From NCBI RefSeq assembly GCF_900176375.1, contig NZ_FWYF01000002.1, forward strand, positions 62,001 to 126,000: 64,000 nucleotides of DNA, given 5' to 3'. Positions 26,162 to 34,223 of this stretch are shown here, one piece after another. The notes beneath the pieces were generated by a model. The model ran no database searches, was not told the DNA's origin, and saw only the letters and a list, made by a program, of their open reading frames with translations. This DNA comes from Reichenbachiella faecimaris (GTDB lineage: Bacteria > Bacteroidota > Bacteroidia > Cytophagales > Cyclobacteriaceae). The position numbers and the translations under genes were made by a program. Numbering within the stretch: position 1 is the stretch's first letter; each line of letters begins with the position of its first letter.

Positions 26162-27385
26162 CTGATAATACAATGTTGAACAATTGGTTTTGTTCAACAT
26201 TTTTTTTGCCTCCTTAAGTATCGCATCTGCAGATACTTCATTGATGGCTTTTGTTTCTTCATTGACCAATTCTGTATTTCCAAGCAAAGTATAGTAGGCC
26301 AAACTCATCGCCCGGTTTAGCAACTCTACCTCAGAAAACACGTGAGAAGATTCGGCCTGCATTTTCACCTTGTCCAGTTCTTCTGGCGTCAAGCCATCTT
26401 TCAAAAGGGCTTCAATTTCCCCATCTACGACTTTATCCACTTCATCAAAGGAAACTTTGTCTTTTAGCTTACCTGAAATAACCAATAATCCTGATTCAAT
26501 TGACCCGGTAATGCTCGCACCTATAGAATTCAAAAGCTTCATTTCCTTGACCAGTTTGGTATAGAGTCTGGAAGACTTTCCTCGCCCCAAAACATCGCTT
26601 AGCAAATCAATCGTATGATATTTTTCATCCAATCGATCTGGCATGTGGTAAGCTCTGTAAAACGCATTCATAGGCACATCCCTCTGAATCGTCTTGTTCC
26701 GTTCTTCTACTTGCTTAGGCTCTTGAGGCAAGTCTCTCACATAAGGCTCTCCCGCTGGAATTGGTGCGAACCACTTTTTTGTCAGTGATTTAACCTGATC
26801 CAGACTTACATCTCCTGCTACGACTAAAATGGCATTATTTGGAATGTAAAACTTTTTAAAGAAGGCCTTTACATCATCCATAGTCGCATCCTCAATATGC
26901 GAAATTTCCTTCCCAATTGTATTCCACCTATAGGGGTGGATTTTATACACCATTGGTTTCATATTCAGCCAAGCATCACCATAAGGTTGATCCAAATATC
27001 GCTGTTTGAATTCCTCGATAACCACTTTTCGCTGCACCTCTAGGGACTGTGGGTCAAATGCCAAACTTAGCATCCGATCGGACTCTAGCCAAAAGGCTGT
27101 TTCCAAATTATTAGAAGGAATGGAAATATAATAGTTAGTATAATCAGGCGTGGTAAAGGCATTGTTCTCGCCGCCTACCTTCTGCAAAGGCTCATCATAA
27201 GAGGGAATATTGGCAGATCCACCAAACATCAAATGCTCAAACAAGTGTGCAAATCCAGTTTTGTTCTCATCCTCGTCTCTGGAACCTACATTATACAAGA
27301 CATTGAGCACGGCCACTTTCGTGGAATGATCTTCATGTACCACCACTTGGAGTCCGTTGTCCAAGGTAAATTTTTCGTATTTCAT
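26147..27385 (-). CDS. M16 family (pitrilysin/insulinase-like) zinc peptidase
   Basis: A protein of about 412 residues. The inverted zinc site HLFEH (H-x-x-E-H) is near residue 50 in GFAHLFEHLMFGG, and the downstream Glu is in VVIEEFKQR. The rest has the paired M16 domains (the second, PF05193-like, around 170-350). The length matches one half of a two-subunit M16 enzyme, and no partner gene is adjacent. There is no signal peptide, so it is probably cytosolic. I chose the ATG at 27385 (MKYEKFTLDNGLQVV); the frame upstream lacks family features. The substrate is unknown. Confidence 0.88.
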   Translation of the reverse strand: MKYEKFTLDNGLQVVVHEDHSTKVAVLNVLYNVGSRDEDENKTGFAHLFEHLMFGGSANIPSYDEPLQKVGGENNAFTTPDYTNYYISIPSNNLETAFWLESDRMLSLAFDPQSLEVQRKVVIEEFKQRYLDQPYGDAWLNMKPMVYKIHPYRWNTIGKEISHIEDATMDDVKAFFKKFYIPNNAILVVAGDVSLDQVKSLTKKWFAPIPAGEPYVRDLPQEPKQVEERNKTIQRDVPMNAFYRAYHMPDRLDEKYHTIDLLSDVLGRGKSSRLYTKLVKEMKLLNSIGASITGSIESGLLVISGKLKDKVSFDEVDKVVDGEIEALLKDGLTPEELDKVKMQAESSHVFSEVELLNRAMSLAYYTLLGNTELVNEETKAINEVSADAILKEAKKMLNKTNCSTLYYQKKEA

Positions 27386-27549
27386 AGTTTTCCTTCTGAG
27401 TGTAAAAATAAGTCGCAATCGGATGAATCTATACTATATTGATACATTCAGTAAAATTTCTCTTCTATACATTCACCAACTCGATCAAACTGTTAGATTT
27501 GTGATTGGCTCGTCCAAAAACAATTGTTAAGCAACCCAATTCATACCCA

Positions 27550-29526
27550 ATGAAATTTGATCGGAAGAAACTCACCAACCAGCAACTTCTTTCTTTTTAT
27601 AAAAACTTACTTCTGCCCAGACTCATAGAAGAAAAAATGTTGATTTTGCTCCGTCAGGGAAAAATCAGCAAATGGTTCTCTGGGATGGGGCAAGAAGCCA
27701 TTTCCGTTGGATCAGCACTGGCCATGGAAGAGGACGAATACATCTTGCCCATGCATCGTAATCTCGGCATTTTCACTACACGAGAAATTCCTTTGCACAG
27801 GCTATTTGCACAGTTTCAGGGAAAAGCTAGCGGATTTACTCAAGGTAGAGATCGCTCCTTTCATTTTGGATCTAAAGCGCATCATCTGGTAGGAATGATC
27901 TCACATTTGGGGCCACAGCTAGGTATTGCTGATGGTATTGCCCTTGCTCACAAATTAAGGAAAAACAAAAAATCAACACTTGTTTTCAGTGGTGATGGTG
28001 GCGCAAGTGAGGGAGACTTTCATGAGGCACTTAACGTTGCTTCTGTATGGCAACTGCCAGTCATTTTTGTAGTAGAAAACAACTGCTGGGGACTCAGCAC
28101 ACCAAGCAATCAACAATTCAATTTTGAATCCTTTACCCAAAAAGGCCCAGGATACGGAATCAAAACCAAGCAGGTAGATGGCAATAATTTGTTGGAGGTT
28201 TATCACGCGATTTCAGAGGCTTCAAAATCTATAAAAAGGAAAAACGAACCCTTCCTGATTGAGTGTATGACCTTCAGGATGCGAGGGCACGAAGAAGCCA
28301 GCGGAACCAAATACTATCCAGATGGGCTGCAAGACCAGTGGTCCAAAAAAGATCCTGTGGACAACTATGAGAATTTTTTGCTTAAAGAAAAAGTGCTTAC
28401 CAAAAAACTCAAATCCGAGATTGAGGGAGAGATAAAAATAGCCATAGAGAACGGTCTGAAGTTAGCCAATGAGGAAAGCCTAATTTCAGTGTCAACTGAA
28501 AAAGAATTCAATGATCTTTTTTCTCCTTTTGAACAAAAGGTCATTGCTCCAAAATCTGATAAAAAGGTAGATAAGCGATTTGTAGATGCCATCTCTGATG
28601 GCCTAAGACAAAGCATGGAAAAATATCCTGAAATGGTACTCATGGGTCAGGACATAGGAAAGTATGGAGGTGTATTCAAAATCACAGAAGGTTTCGTAGA
28701 ACAGTTTGGAGAGGAAAGAGTGCGTAATACGCCACTCTGCGAATCTGCTATTTTAGGCAGCGCACTGGGACTTTCCATTCAAGGCATCAAATCCATGGTA
28801 GAAATGCAGTTTGCAGATTTCGTCACCTGTGGATTCAATCAGATCATTAACAATCTGGCTAAAATTCACTGGCGCTGGGGGCAAAATGCTGACGTGGTCG
28901 TTCGAATGCCAACAGGTGCGGGTGTAGCTGCTGGACCTTTTCATTCACAGTCGAATGAAGCTTGGTTTTTTCATACACCTGGTCTAAAAATCGTTTATCC
29001 TTCCAATCCTTATGACGCCAAAGGCTTGTTGCATGCGGCTATTGAAGACCCAAATCCCTATTTATTTTTTGAGCATAAAGCTTTGTACAGAGCCCTTTCA
29101 GAAGAAATTCCTGAGGATTATTACACAGTAGAAATTGGTAAGGCCAAATTGGTCAAAGAAGGTTCAGACCTATCTGTCATTACCTATGGCATGGGGGTAC
29201 ATTGGGCAAAAGAGATTACGACAGAATTAGGTATTGACGCGGACATTCTAGATTTACGTACACTTCTGCCATGGGACAAAGAGGCCGTAGCTGAAACTGT
29301 CATGAAAACAAACAAAGTGATTGTTCTTCACGAGGACTGCTTGACGGGCGGTATTGGAGCCGAACTGGCAGCTTGGATCAGTGAGCATCACTTCCAGAAT
29401 CTAGATGCACCAGTCATGCGTGAAGCCAGTCTGGATACACCTGTTCCCTTTGCCCCAGACCTAGAACAGAATTTCTTACCCAAAGAGCGATTTAAAACCA
29501 AATTAAAAACCCTTTTGGAATACTAA
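27550..29526 (+). CDS. Branched-chain 2-oxo acid dehydrogenase E1, fused alpha and beta subunits
   Basis: A protein of about 658 residues that joins two normally separate E1 subunits. The N-terminal half (about 1-320) is E1-alpha, with the thiamine-diphosphate/Mg motif GDGGASEGDFHEAL...ENNCW near residues 155-185. The C-terminal half (about 335-658) is E1-beta, with MGQDIGKYGGVFKIT and the transketolase C-terminal segment ending VPFAPDLE. The complex oxidatively decarboxylates branched-chain 2-oxo acids to acyl-CoA, feeding branched fatty-acid synthesis. Fused E1 is known in Bacteroidota. I chose the ATG at 27550 over a TTG 15 codons upstream. E2 and E3 genes are not in the window. Confidence 0.9.
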   Translation: MKFDRKKLTNQQLLSFYKNLLLPRLIEEKMLILLRQGKISKWFSGMGQEAISVGSALAMEEDEYILPMHRNLGIFTTREIPLHRLFAQFQGKASGFTQGRDRSFHFGSKAHHLVGMISHLGPQLGIADGIALAHKLRKNKKSTLVFSGDGGASEGDFHEALNVASVWQLPVIFVVENNCWGLSTPSNQQFNFESFTQKGPGYGIKTKQVDGNNLLEVYHAISEASKSIKRKNEPFLIECMTFRMRGHEEASGTKYYPDGLQDQWSKKDPVDNYENFLLKEKVLTKKLKSEIEGEIKIAIENGLKLANEESLISVSTEKEFNDLFSPFEQKVIAPKSDKKVDKRFVDAISDGLRQSMEKYPEMVLMGQDIGKYGGVFKITEGFVEQFGEERVRNTPLCESAILGSALGLSIQGIKSMVEMQFADFVTCGFNQIINNLAKIHWRWGQNADVVVRMPTGAGVAAGPFHSQSNEAWFFHTPGLKIVYPSNPYDAKGLLHAAIEDPNPYLFFEHKALYRALSEEIPEDYYTVEIGKAKLVKEGSDLSVITYGMGVHWAKEITTELGIDADILDLRTLLPWDKEAVAETVMKTNKVIVLHEDCLTGGIGAELAAWISEHHFQNLDAPVMREASLDTPVPFAPDLEQNFLPKERFKTKLKTLLEY

Positions 29527-29603
29527 CCACCTAACTTTGTAGCCTCCTATATTGAGTTCAATATATTTGTTAACTTCCCGTTTATATTGCGTAGAGAGGA
29601 TAT

Positions 29604-30686
29604 ATGTTAAACAAGCGGCTGTATGTTTTTTTGTTATTCGCCGGCCTAATTATGGCCTCGAGCCACATCTCCTACGCGCAACTTTTGACAGATCGCAATA
29701 AGCTCAAAACTGCCAGAAGAGAATCTGGATTCCTTCAATTCAAAAAGAAAGCAAAAATCAAGGGCCCAAGTGGGAAACACAAGACCATAGCAGCAGGAAA
29801 AACCAAATACTCTCAGCCGTCCTCAAAAGAAGGTTCGAACAGAAATATCAACCCTAAATTCTCGGTCTTTACTGCTGGACAGTCAAAAGGCAAAAAGCTA
29901 AACATCAGATATACGCAAAGTAATGCGGGAAAAGGAACAGATCGAAAAGTAACCCCTAGATATTCTGTGGCCAATGCCGGGCAATTTAGAGGCAAAAAGA
30001 TCAATGTCAGGTATACACAAAGCCATGCTGGAGCAGGGATGGATAGAAAAGTAAACCCCAGATATTCAGTGTTGAATGCTGGACAAGTAAAAGGAAGAAA
30101 AATTGCTCCAAGATTTACCAAAACCAATGCTGGCGAAGTAAAAGGAAGAAACATTAGCCCACGCTACTCACAATGGAAACAAGCTGGCAAAATGGTGATC
30201 GTAAAACCTCGATTTACTGTTCCGCCTACTTACAACAGAACAAAACCTGCTGGCAACCGCAAAAAAGGTTTTCTCTCCGATTTCAACTTGTACAGAAAAC
30301 CTGCCAAACACAAAGCAGGGCCAAACTCTCAGTATGCCGGGGTGATGAAAAACAAATACCAAAAACCCTTTCATGTAGGTGATCATAATCAAAATATCAA
30401 AAGCTACAAGAAATACACCAATCGAAACTTACGGTTTTCCCCCAATGCCCAGATGGCTAATTATGAGCTGAAAACTAAAAAAATGCGCAAAAAGAGTGAT
30501 ATGCACCCAAGTGCCAATTACCTCTCTGCCAAATATTACAAAAACCGAACGGTAAGAAATACCAAACGAAAATTTAATGTGGTTTGGGTGCGCATGCACG
30601 GGAACAAAATTCAACCTGACGCTGTTAAGAAAAAACCTAAAAAGGCTAAGTTCGATAAGGACGAAATAGAAATTTGGAATAATTAA
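29604..30686 (+). CDS. Secreted, strongly basic protein with 17-residue tandem repeats
   Basis: A 360-residue protein that I do not recognise. It has a signal peptide (about 1-25, ending SYAQ) and a composition very rich in Lys, Arg, Asn, Gly and Tyr. Residues 80-181 are six perfectly phased 17-residue repeats with the core P/V-R/K-Y/F-S/T-x-x-x-A-G, and a partial seventh follows. The repeats alternate between two subtypes, one containing RYSV and one containing RYTQS. The C-terminal third is also basic and Tyr-rich. It lies two bases before ytxJ, so the two are co-transcribed. A cationic surface or matrix protein, or one binding acidic polysaccharide or DNA, is a guess. Confidence 0.7.
   Translation: MLNKRLYVFLLFAGLIMASSHISYAQLLTDRNKLKTARRESGFLQFKKKAKIKGPSGKHKTIAAGKTKYSQPSSKEGSNRNINPKFSVFTAGQSKGKKLNIRYTQSNAGKGTDRKVTPRYSVANAGQFRGKKINVRYTQSHAGAGMDRKVNPRYSVLNAGQVKGRKIAPRFTKTNAGEVKGRNISPRYSQWKQAGKMVIVKPRFTVPPTYNRTKPAGNRKKGFLSDFNLYRKPAKHKAGPNSQYAGVMKNKYQKPFHVGDHNQNIKSYKKYTNRNLRFSPNAQMANYELKTKKMRKKSDMHPSANYLSAKYYKNRTVRNTKRKFNVVWVRMHGNKIQPDAVKKKPKKAKFDKDEIEIWNN
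29841..30146 (+). repeat. Six 51-bp in-frame tandem repeats
   Basis: Six consecutive units of exactly 51 bases encode the 17-residue repeat of the secreted basic protein. Units 1, 3 and 5 resemble one another more than units 2 and 4, so the older unit of duplication may be 102 bases. There are no gaps between units. Confidence 0.75.
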
Positions 30687-30688
30687 GT

Positions 30689-31042
30689 ATGAACTGGAAT
30701 CATTTAACAGCTAAGGATCAAATAGATCAAATCAAGGCTTCATCTGCTGACAAACCTGTATTAATCTTCAAGCACAGCACCAGATGCAGCATCAGTGCCA
30801 TGGCTGAAAACAGACTTGAGCGGGCTTGGAATACTGAAGAGATTCCTTCCATGACTATTTATCATTTAGATTTGATACAGCACAGGGATCTTTCGGATGA
30901 GATAGCCATTTCTTTTAGCGTGCCACATGAATCTCCTCAAGTACTGATCATTTCGGATGGCGTGTGTGTCTATCACAATTCGCACATGGGAATTGCCTAC
31001 CACGAAATCAAAAGAGTATTTGACGGCCTGGTCACAGTATAG
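30689..31042 (+). CDS. ytxJ: YtxJ-like bacillithiol-system redox protein (DUF2847)
   Basis: A 117-residue thioredoxin-fold protein. The single active-site cysteine is in FKHSTRCSISAMA (about residue 30), and the C-terminal HMGI tail fits the YtxJ/DUF2847 family. Family members are proposed monothiol bacilliredoxins that act on S-bacillithiolated proteins. This implies that the organism makes bacillithiol, as other Bacteroidota do. There is no signal peptide. It overlaps nothing but is two bases behind the secreted repeat protein gene, an odd pairing of cytosolic and exported products. Confidence 0.85.
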   Translation: MNWNHLTAKDQIDQIKASSADKPVLIFKHSTRCSISAMAENRLERAWNTEEIPSMTIYHLDLIQHRDLSDEIAISFSVPHESPQVLIISDGVCVYHNSHMGIAYHEIKRVFDGLVTV

Positions 31043-31043
31043 G

Positions 31044-31637
31044 TCAATCCTCTTCCTTTTCAAGAGAATCTATCATGTCAGCTAATTTTTTAGCTTTTTT
31101 GCCATAGAGTATATGGATCAAGTAAAGAGAAAGCGGTACAGCAAAAACGAATCCACAAGCCATGCCAATGGCAGTAGCTTTGGGTTTCTCTGAAAACATA
31201 TAATAAAAGGCATTGTTTTCCAGATAAAATACAGCAGACACTGCAATAAGGGACATGACTAGGGTCGCTATTTTGTAATGGAGAATGAATCGTTTGACCA
31301 TTTTCTGAATGACATAAAGATGCGCGAGCACGGTACTATCTATTTCTTCTCTTTTCAAATTGCCAATCAAATTTTTATAGTAAAGCCAAAAAAGGATATT
31401 AAGTATCATGGCCACTCCACCTACCTCCCATTCGGACAGATAAAGCAACGACCCACTGAGCAAGGTAAGAATCACTAAATTGATCCACAGCTCAATGGTC
31501 AAAGTTTTGATAAAACGATGAATCAAACTATCAGACCCTTTACGAATCATGTCCTGGATTTGAGAAACAGAGAATGTCCCCACTTCTTTTGCATCACCCT
31601 GCTTCCACAAGTCTTTAATGTCCAAATCTTTCATCAA
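31044..31637 (-). CDS. Four-helix membrane protein downstream of ECF sigma factor
   Basis: A 197-residue protein. A soluble N-terminus of about 48 residues is followed by two hydrophobic pairs (about 49-90 and 119-182), and the tail is charged. I do not recognise a family. Its start overlaps the 3' end of the sigma-factor gene by 23 bases, the position normally held by a membrane anti-sigma factor, and the N-terminus is of plausible length to hold a sigma-binding helix. No zinc-binding HxxxCxxC motif is present, so a ZAS-type anti-sigma is unlikely. An anti-sigma or signal-relay role is inferred from position only. Confidence 0.6.
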   Translation of the reverse strand: MMKDLDIKDLWKQGDAKEVGTFSVSQIQDMIRKGSDSLIHRFIKTLTIELWINLVILTLLSGSLLYLSEWEVGGVAMILNILFWLYYKNLIGNLKREEIDSTVLAHLYVIQKMVKRFILHYKIATLVMSLIAVSAVFYLENNAFYYMFSEKPKATAIGMACGFVFAVPLSLYLIHILYGKKAKKLADMIDSLEKEED

Positions 31638-32100
31638 TGATCTTTTTTAGCTGTGCTTTTACTCTATTCACTTTGGCGCCTACATTGGTAACAGTAATAC
31701 CCAATATTTCTGCCATCTCTTTATAGCTTTTTTCTTCCAAATACAGAAGAATAATCGCTCGATCAGATTCTCTCAAGAGCTTGATTGCCTTGTAGAGCTC
31801 TTGTACCCTCTCCTCTTGCAGCGCACTGTCTTCATCTATTATATCAGGAATCTCCCTGTTTTCGGTAGGTATGGTGCGTTTCTTACTTCTTAGTTGAGAC
31901 AGGCAAACATTCAGGCATACCCTATATGTCCAGGTACTTAATTTAGAGGCGCCGCGAAAGGTATCAAAGGAACGCCAAAGCTGTACGATACATTCCTGGT
32001 AATAGTCATTAAAATCTTCTGTACTGTCCGTATATATCCGACAGACTTTCGCGATGATGCGATGGTTGTTATCCAAAAAACCCTGAAAGTCAGATTTCAT
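31615..32100 (-). CDS. ECF-subfamily RNA polymerase sigma factor
   Basis: A 161-residue sigma-70 family protein with only regions 2 and 4. Region 2 spans about 10-85, with DYYQECIVQLWRSFDTFRG and the promoter-recognition segment WTYRVCLNVCLSQLRSKKR. Region 4 spans about 105-157, with an HTH in YLEEKSYKEMAEILGITVTNVGAKVNRVKAQLKK. ECF factors direct polymerase to a small regulon in response to an envelope or metabolic cue. It overlaps the gene for a four-helix membrane protein. No TonB-linked FecR gene is adjacent. Confidence 0.9.
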   Translation of the reverse strand: MKSDFQGFLDNNHRIIAKVCRIYTDSTEDFNDYYQECIVQLWRSFDTFRGASKLSTWTYRVCLNVCLSQLRSKKRTIPTENREIPDIIDEDSALQEERVQELYKAIKLLRESDRAIILLYLEEKSYKEMAEILGITVTNVGAKVNRVKAQLKKIIDERFGH

Positions 32101-32160
32101 ATACGATTGATTTCTAAGCAGTAGGTTGATATAATTCGTTCTTTATTACAAGACGCTTTG

Positions 32161-33324
32161 CTATTTTATTGGCATTCGCTCAAATGGCTGGTTTCTATCA
32201 AACAAGTAACGATAGGTATGATGCGTCTTGCCAATCTCTCCACCCACTTGCTTCACGACTAAAATCATCTTTCGATTAAAATCCCCAATCCAGTTCATTT
32301 CTAAAATGGGGTATCGCTTGTAGTCTTTCTGCACCATTTGGGCGGTAGCCATCACCAGCGCACCGTCCAGCCCTTTGCCCTGATGCGCAGGGGCTACGCC
32401 AAATACCAATCCCAACATTTTTTTGTTTGTTTTTCTCCACTTGTGCCAAACAAATTTCAGTTTGCCAATCAAATCCAGTTTGCCATTCACATGTTTGAAT
32501 ACCTGGTTGACCTCAGGCAAATTCAAGTAAAAAGCGACAGGTTCTCCTTTGTAATAAGCAAACCAGATGATCTTCTCATCAATAATCGGTTTCATCTGTT
32601 TCATGATTGCCTGAGATTGTTCTTTCGACATTTCAGCCACTCCATCATGATTGGCCCAGGCCACATTATATACCTGGCGAAAATCCTCAGTATATTTTTC
32701 GAGATTACTCAACTTCATGTGCTCAAAGGAATAATCTGGGTCTTTATTCAATACTTCTGCCTTTTGCATGATTCTGGGATGAAAAGGATCAAATGTATTT
32801 CGGATAAAAGTGAACTGCTTGAAGTACACTTGAAAGCCATAGTTTTCGAATAGCTCCTGGTAATAGGGAAAATGATAGTTGCATTGGTAATTCGGCTCGA
32901 TTTCAAAACCATCTACCAGCAAACCCCACCACTTGTCACGGTCACCAAAATTGATAGGTCCATCCATGGCCTCCATACCTTGCACCTTCAGCCAATTCTT
33001 GGCCGTATCAAACAATAAATTGGCAGCTTTCTGATCATTGATGCATTCGAAGAAACCAGTGCCACCTGTAGGCTGACTGTTGTCCTTATCTTTCGTTTTG
33101 TCATTCACAAAGGCAGCAATACGGCCAATAATTTGTCCTTCTGTTTTCAGTAGCCACCTGCTGCATTGCCCCCATTTGAAAGTCTTATTTTTTTCAGGAT
33201 CAAATACAGCATGTACGTCCTTGTCTAACGGACGAATCCAGTTTTTTTGACCTCGATACAAATCGACAGCCATCTCCACAAAATCCTGTTCGTCGCGTTT
33301 GCTTCTAACCTCTAACAATTCCAT
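32161..33324 (-). CDS. GNAT-fold acyltransferase-like protein
   Basis: A 387-residue cytosolic protein, apparently with two GNAT-like halves. The C-terminal half has the acetyl-CoA pyrophosphate-binding loop FGVAPAHQGKGLDGALV (about residue 300), consistent with Q/R-x-x-G-x-G/A. The N-terminal half resembles a degenerate acyltransferase domain with an EGQIIGRIAAFVN strand. Bacteroidota carry many uncharacterised proteins of this length, often annotated as hypothetical or N-acetyltransferase. The substrate is unknown. It stands alone upstream of the tRNA-Glu array and is transcribed away from it. Confidence 0.7.
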   Translation of the reverse strand: MELLEVRSKRDEQDFVEMAVDLYRGQKNWIRPLDKDVHAVFDPEKNKTFKWGQCSRWLLKTEGQIIGRIAAFVNDKTKDKDNSQPTGGTGFFECINDQKAANLLFDTAKNWLKVQGMEAMDGPINFGDRDKWWGLLVDGFEIEPNYQCNYHFPYYQELFENYGFQVYFKQFTFIRNTFDPFHPRIMQKAEVLNKDPDYSFEHMKLSNLEKYTEDFRQVYNVAWANHDGVAEMSKEQSQAIMKQMKPIIDEKIIWFAYYKGEPVAFYLNLPEVNQVFKHVNGKLDLIGKLKFVWHKWRKTNKKMLGLVFGVAPAHQGKGLDGALVMATAQMVQKDYKRYPILEMNWIGDFNRKMILVVKQVGGEIGKTHHTYRYLFDRNQPFERMPIK

Positions 33325-33474
33325 GCCCTAAACTTACTCACACCTTTTGCTATTGGCAATATGTTGGTATGTGAAGAAAAAAAATATTGAGTAATTAGAA
33401 AAAAAATGCACCTTTTTACAGCAAGCCTTTGGAAAAGATAAAAAGCAGTTTACTTTTGCAGACCATTACAAAAT

Positions 33475-33572
33475 GGTCCGTTCGTCTAGGGGTTAGGATC
33501 CTAGCCGGCCGCACCAGGTTTTCATCTGTAATAGGGGCGGTTGGCCGATGCCATCGATTCTTTTACGGACGA
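33475..33572 (+). pseudogene. Aberrant tRNA-Glu-like element, copy 1
   Basis: The 5' 24 bases are identical to the intact tRNA-Glu genes downstream, and the acceptor-stem partner ACGGAC (33565-33570) and the TTC anticodon region are kept. Relative to the intact gene, a 15-base insertion (33499-33513) and a roughly 16-base insertion after the GGGG run (from about 33538) interrupt the anticodon stem and T arm. The two insertions can pair over nine positions (33504-33512 with 33537-33545, including two G-U pairs). The 3' T-stem has C-to-T changes that still allow G-U pairs with the GGGG side. It is either a decayed tRNA or a structured tRNA-derived RNA. Confidence 0.6.
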
Positions 33573-33588
33573 AAAAAAGACATTTTTT

Positions 33589-33686
33589 GGTCCGTTCGTC
33601 TAGGGGTTAGGATCCTAGCCGGCCGCACTAGGTTTTCATCTGTAACAGGGGCGGTTGGCCGATGCCATCGATTCTTTTACGGACGA
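33589..33686 (+). pseudogene. Aberrant tRNA-Glu-like element, copy 2
   Basis: This is a near-identical copy of the preceding aberrant element, repeated with a 114-base period. It differs at about two internal positions (a C-to-T in the CCAGG region and a T-to-C in TAACAGGGG) and by one base in the spacer A run. Both insertions and their mutual complementarity are preserved. The spacer after each aberrant copy is an A-run, a short loop and a T-run, which could fold as a weak hairpin. Confidence 0.6.
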
Positions 33687-33701
33687 AAAAAGACATTTTT
33701 T

Positions 33702-33773
33702 GGTCCGTTCGTCTAGGGGTTAGGACGCCAGGTTTTCATCCTGGTAACAGGGGTTCGATTCCCCTACGGACTA
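33702..33773 (+). tRNA. tRNA-Glu (anticodon TTC)
   Basis: A 72-base complete cloverleaf. The acceptor stem is GGTCCGT/ACGGACT with a terminal G-U pair, then a D arm, the anticodon stem CCAGG/CCTGG around TTTTCAT giving anticodon TTC, and the T arm AGGGG-TTCGATT-CCCCT. The discriminator base is A. CCA is not encoded, as is common in Bacteroidota. Confidence 0.95.
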
Positions 33774-33781
33774 CAATACTT

Positions 33782-33808
33782 AGGACGCTTTGTCGTCCTT
33801 TTATTTTG
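33782..33808 (+). terminator. Terminator-like hairpin between the two intact tRNA-Glu genes
   Basis: AGGACG (33782-33787) pairs with CGTCCT (33794-33799), followed by a T-rich run. CTTTGTC (33788-33794) can alternatively pair with GACAAAG (about 33808-33814). It may separate or attenuate transcription between the tRNA copies, or be a processing structure. Confidence 0.4.
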
Positions 33809-33818
33809 ACAAAGTAAT

Positions 33819-33890
33819 GGTCCGTTCGTCTAGGGGTTAGGACGCCAGGTTTTCATCCTGGTAACAGGGGTTCGATTCCCCTACGGACTA
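33819..33890 (+). tRNA. tRNA-Glu (anticodon TTC), second copy
   Basis: The 72 bases are identical to the copy at 33702-33773, including the TTC anticodon and the absence of encoded CCA. It is the last unit of the four-member array, and a strong terminator follows 10 bases later. Confidence 0.95.
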
Positions 33891-33900
33891 CTCTTTTAAC

Positions 33901-33940
33901 AAATAAAGGCTGCTAGATTAACCTCTAGCAGCCTTTATTT
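33901..33940. terminator. Strong intrinsic terminator after the tRNA-Glu array
   Basis: A 16-bp perfect stem pairs AAATAAAGGCTGCTAG (33901-33916) with CTAGCAGCCTTTATTT (33925-33940) around an 8-base loop. Its A- and T-rich ends allow use on either strand. Confidence 0.85.
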
Positions 33941-33973
33941 GTTTTCGGCGAACAAAGAATGCACACAAGATTG

Positions 33974-34025
33974 GGATCAGTCTGCAAAGTTGGGGTTGAT
34001 CACGGATCAGTCTGTGCAGTTGGGG
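33974..34025. repeat. Two 22-bp direct repeats in the gap after the tRNA array
   Basis: GGATCAGTCTG is followed by a variable 4-base segment and then GTTGGGG at 33974-33995 and again at 34004-34025, a 30-base period. The surrounding gap (33941-34223) has no convincing gene. A GAGCTTAC/GTAAGCTC-type inverted repeat lies nearby (about 34051-34068). It may be a remnant of a dispersed element, but no ends or transposase were found. Confidence 0.45.
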
Positions 34026-34223
34026 GCAGGAGAATATTTCCGATGTCTGAGTAAGCTTGTAAGCTCAGGGTTCATCTCGTAGCTCAGCGGAGAAATCTTC
34101 TCAAGGTCTAGCGGAAAATTTGCTTGGACATTTACATTCGGCTGCCAGCTAACGAGATTTCGCTAGTCGTACCTCCAGACGGAATGACTTTTATTGACCT
34201 AGGACTAGGTAACTGTTTGAAAA

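Noticed and set aside
33429-33716. Open frame with an internal amino-acid duplication across the aberrant tRNA units
   Set aside because: It is the tandem tRNA-like DNA read as protein; acceptor stems and the intact copies downstream explain the sequence.
33475-33890. Possible CRISPR-like array because of four regularly spaced repeats
   Set aside because: The repeats are tRNA-Glu genes or derivatives of about 72-98 bases with non-unique spacers; no cas genes are present.
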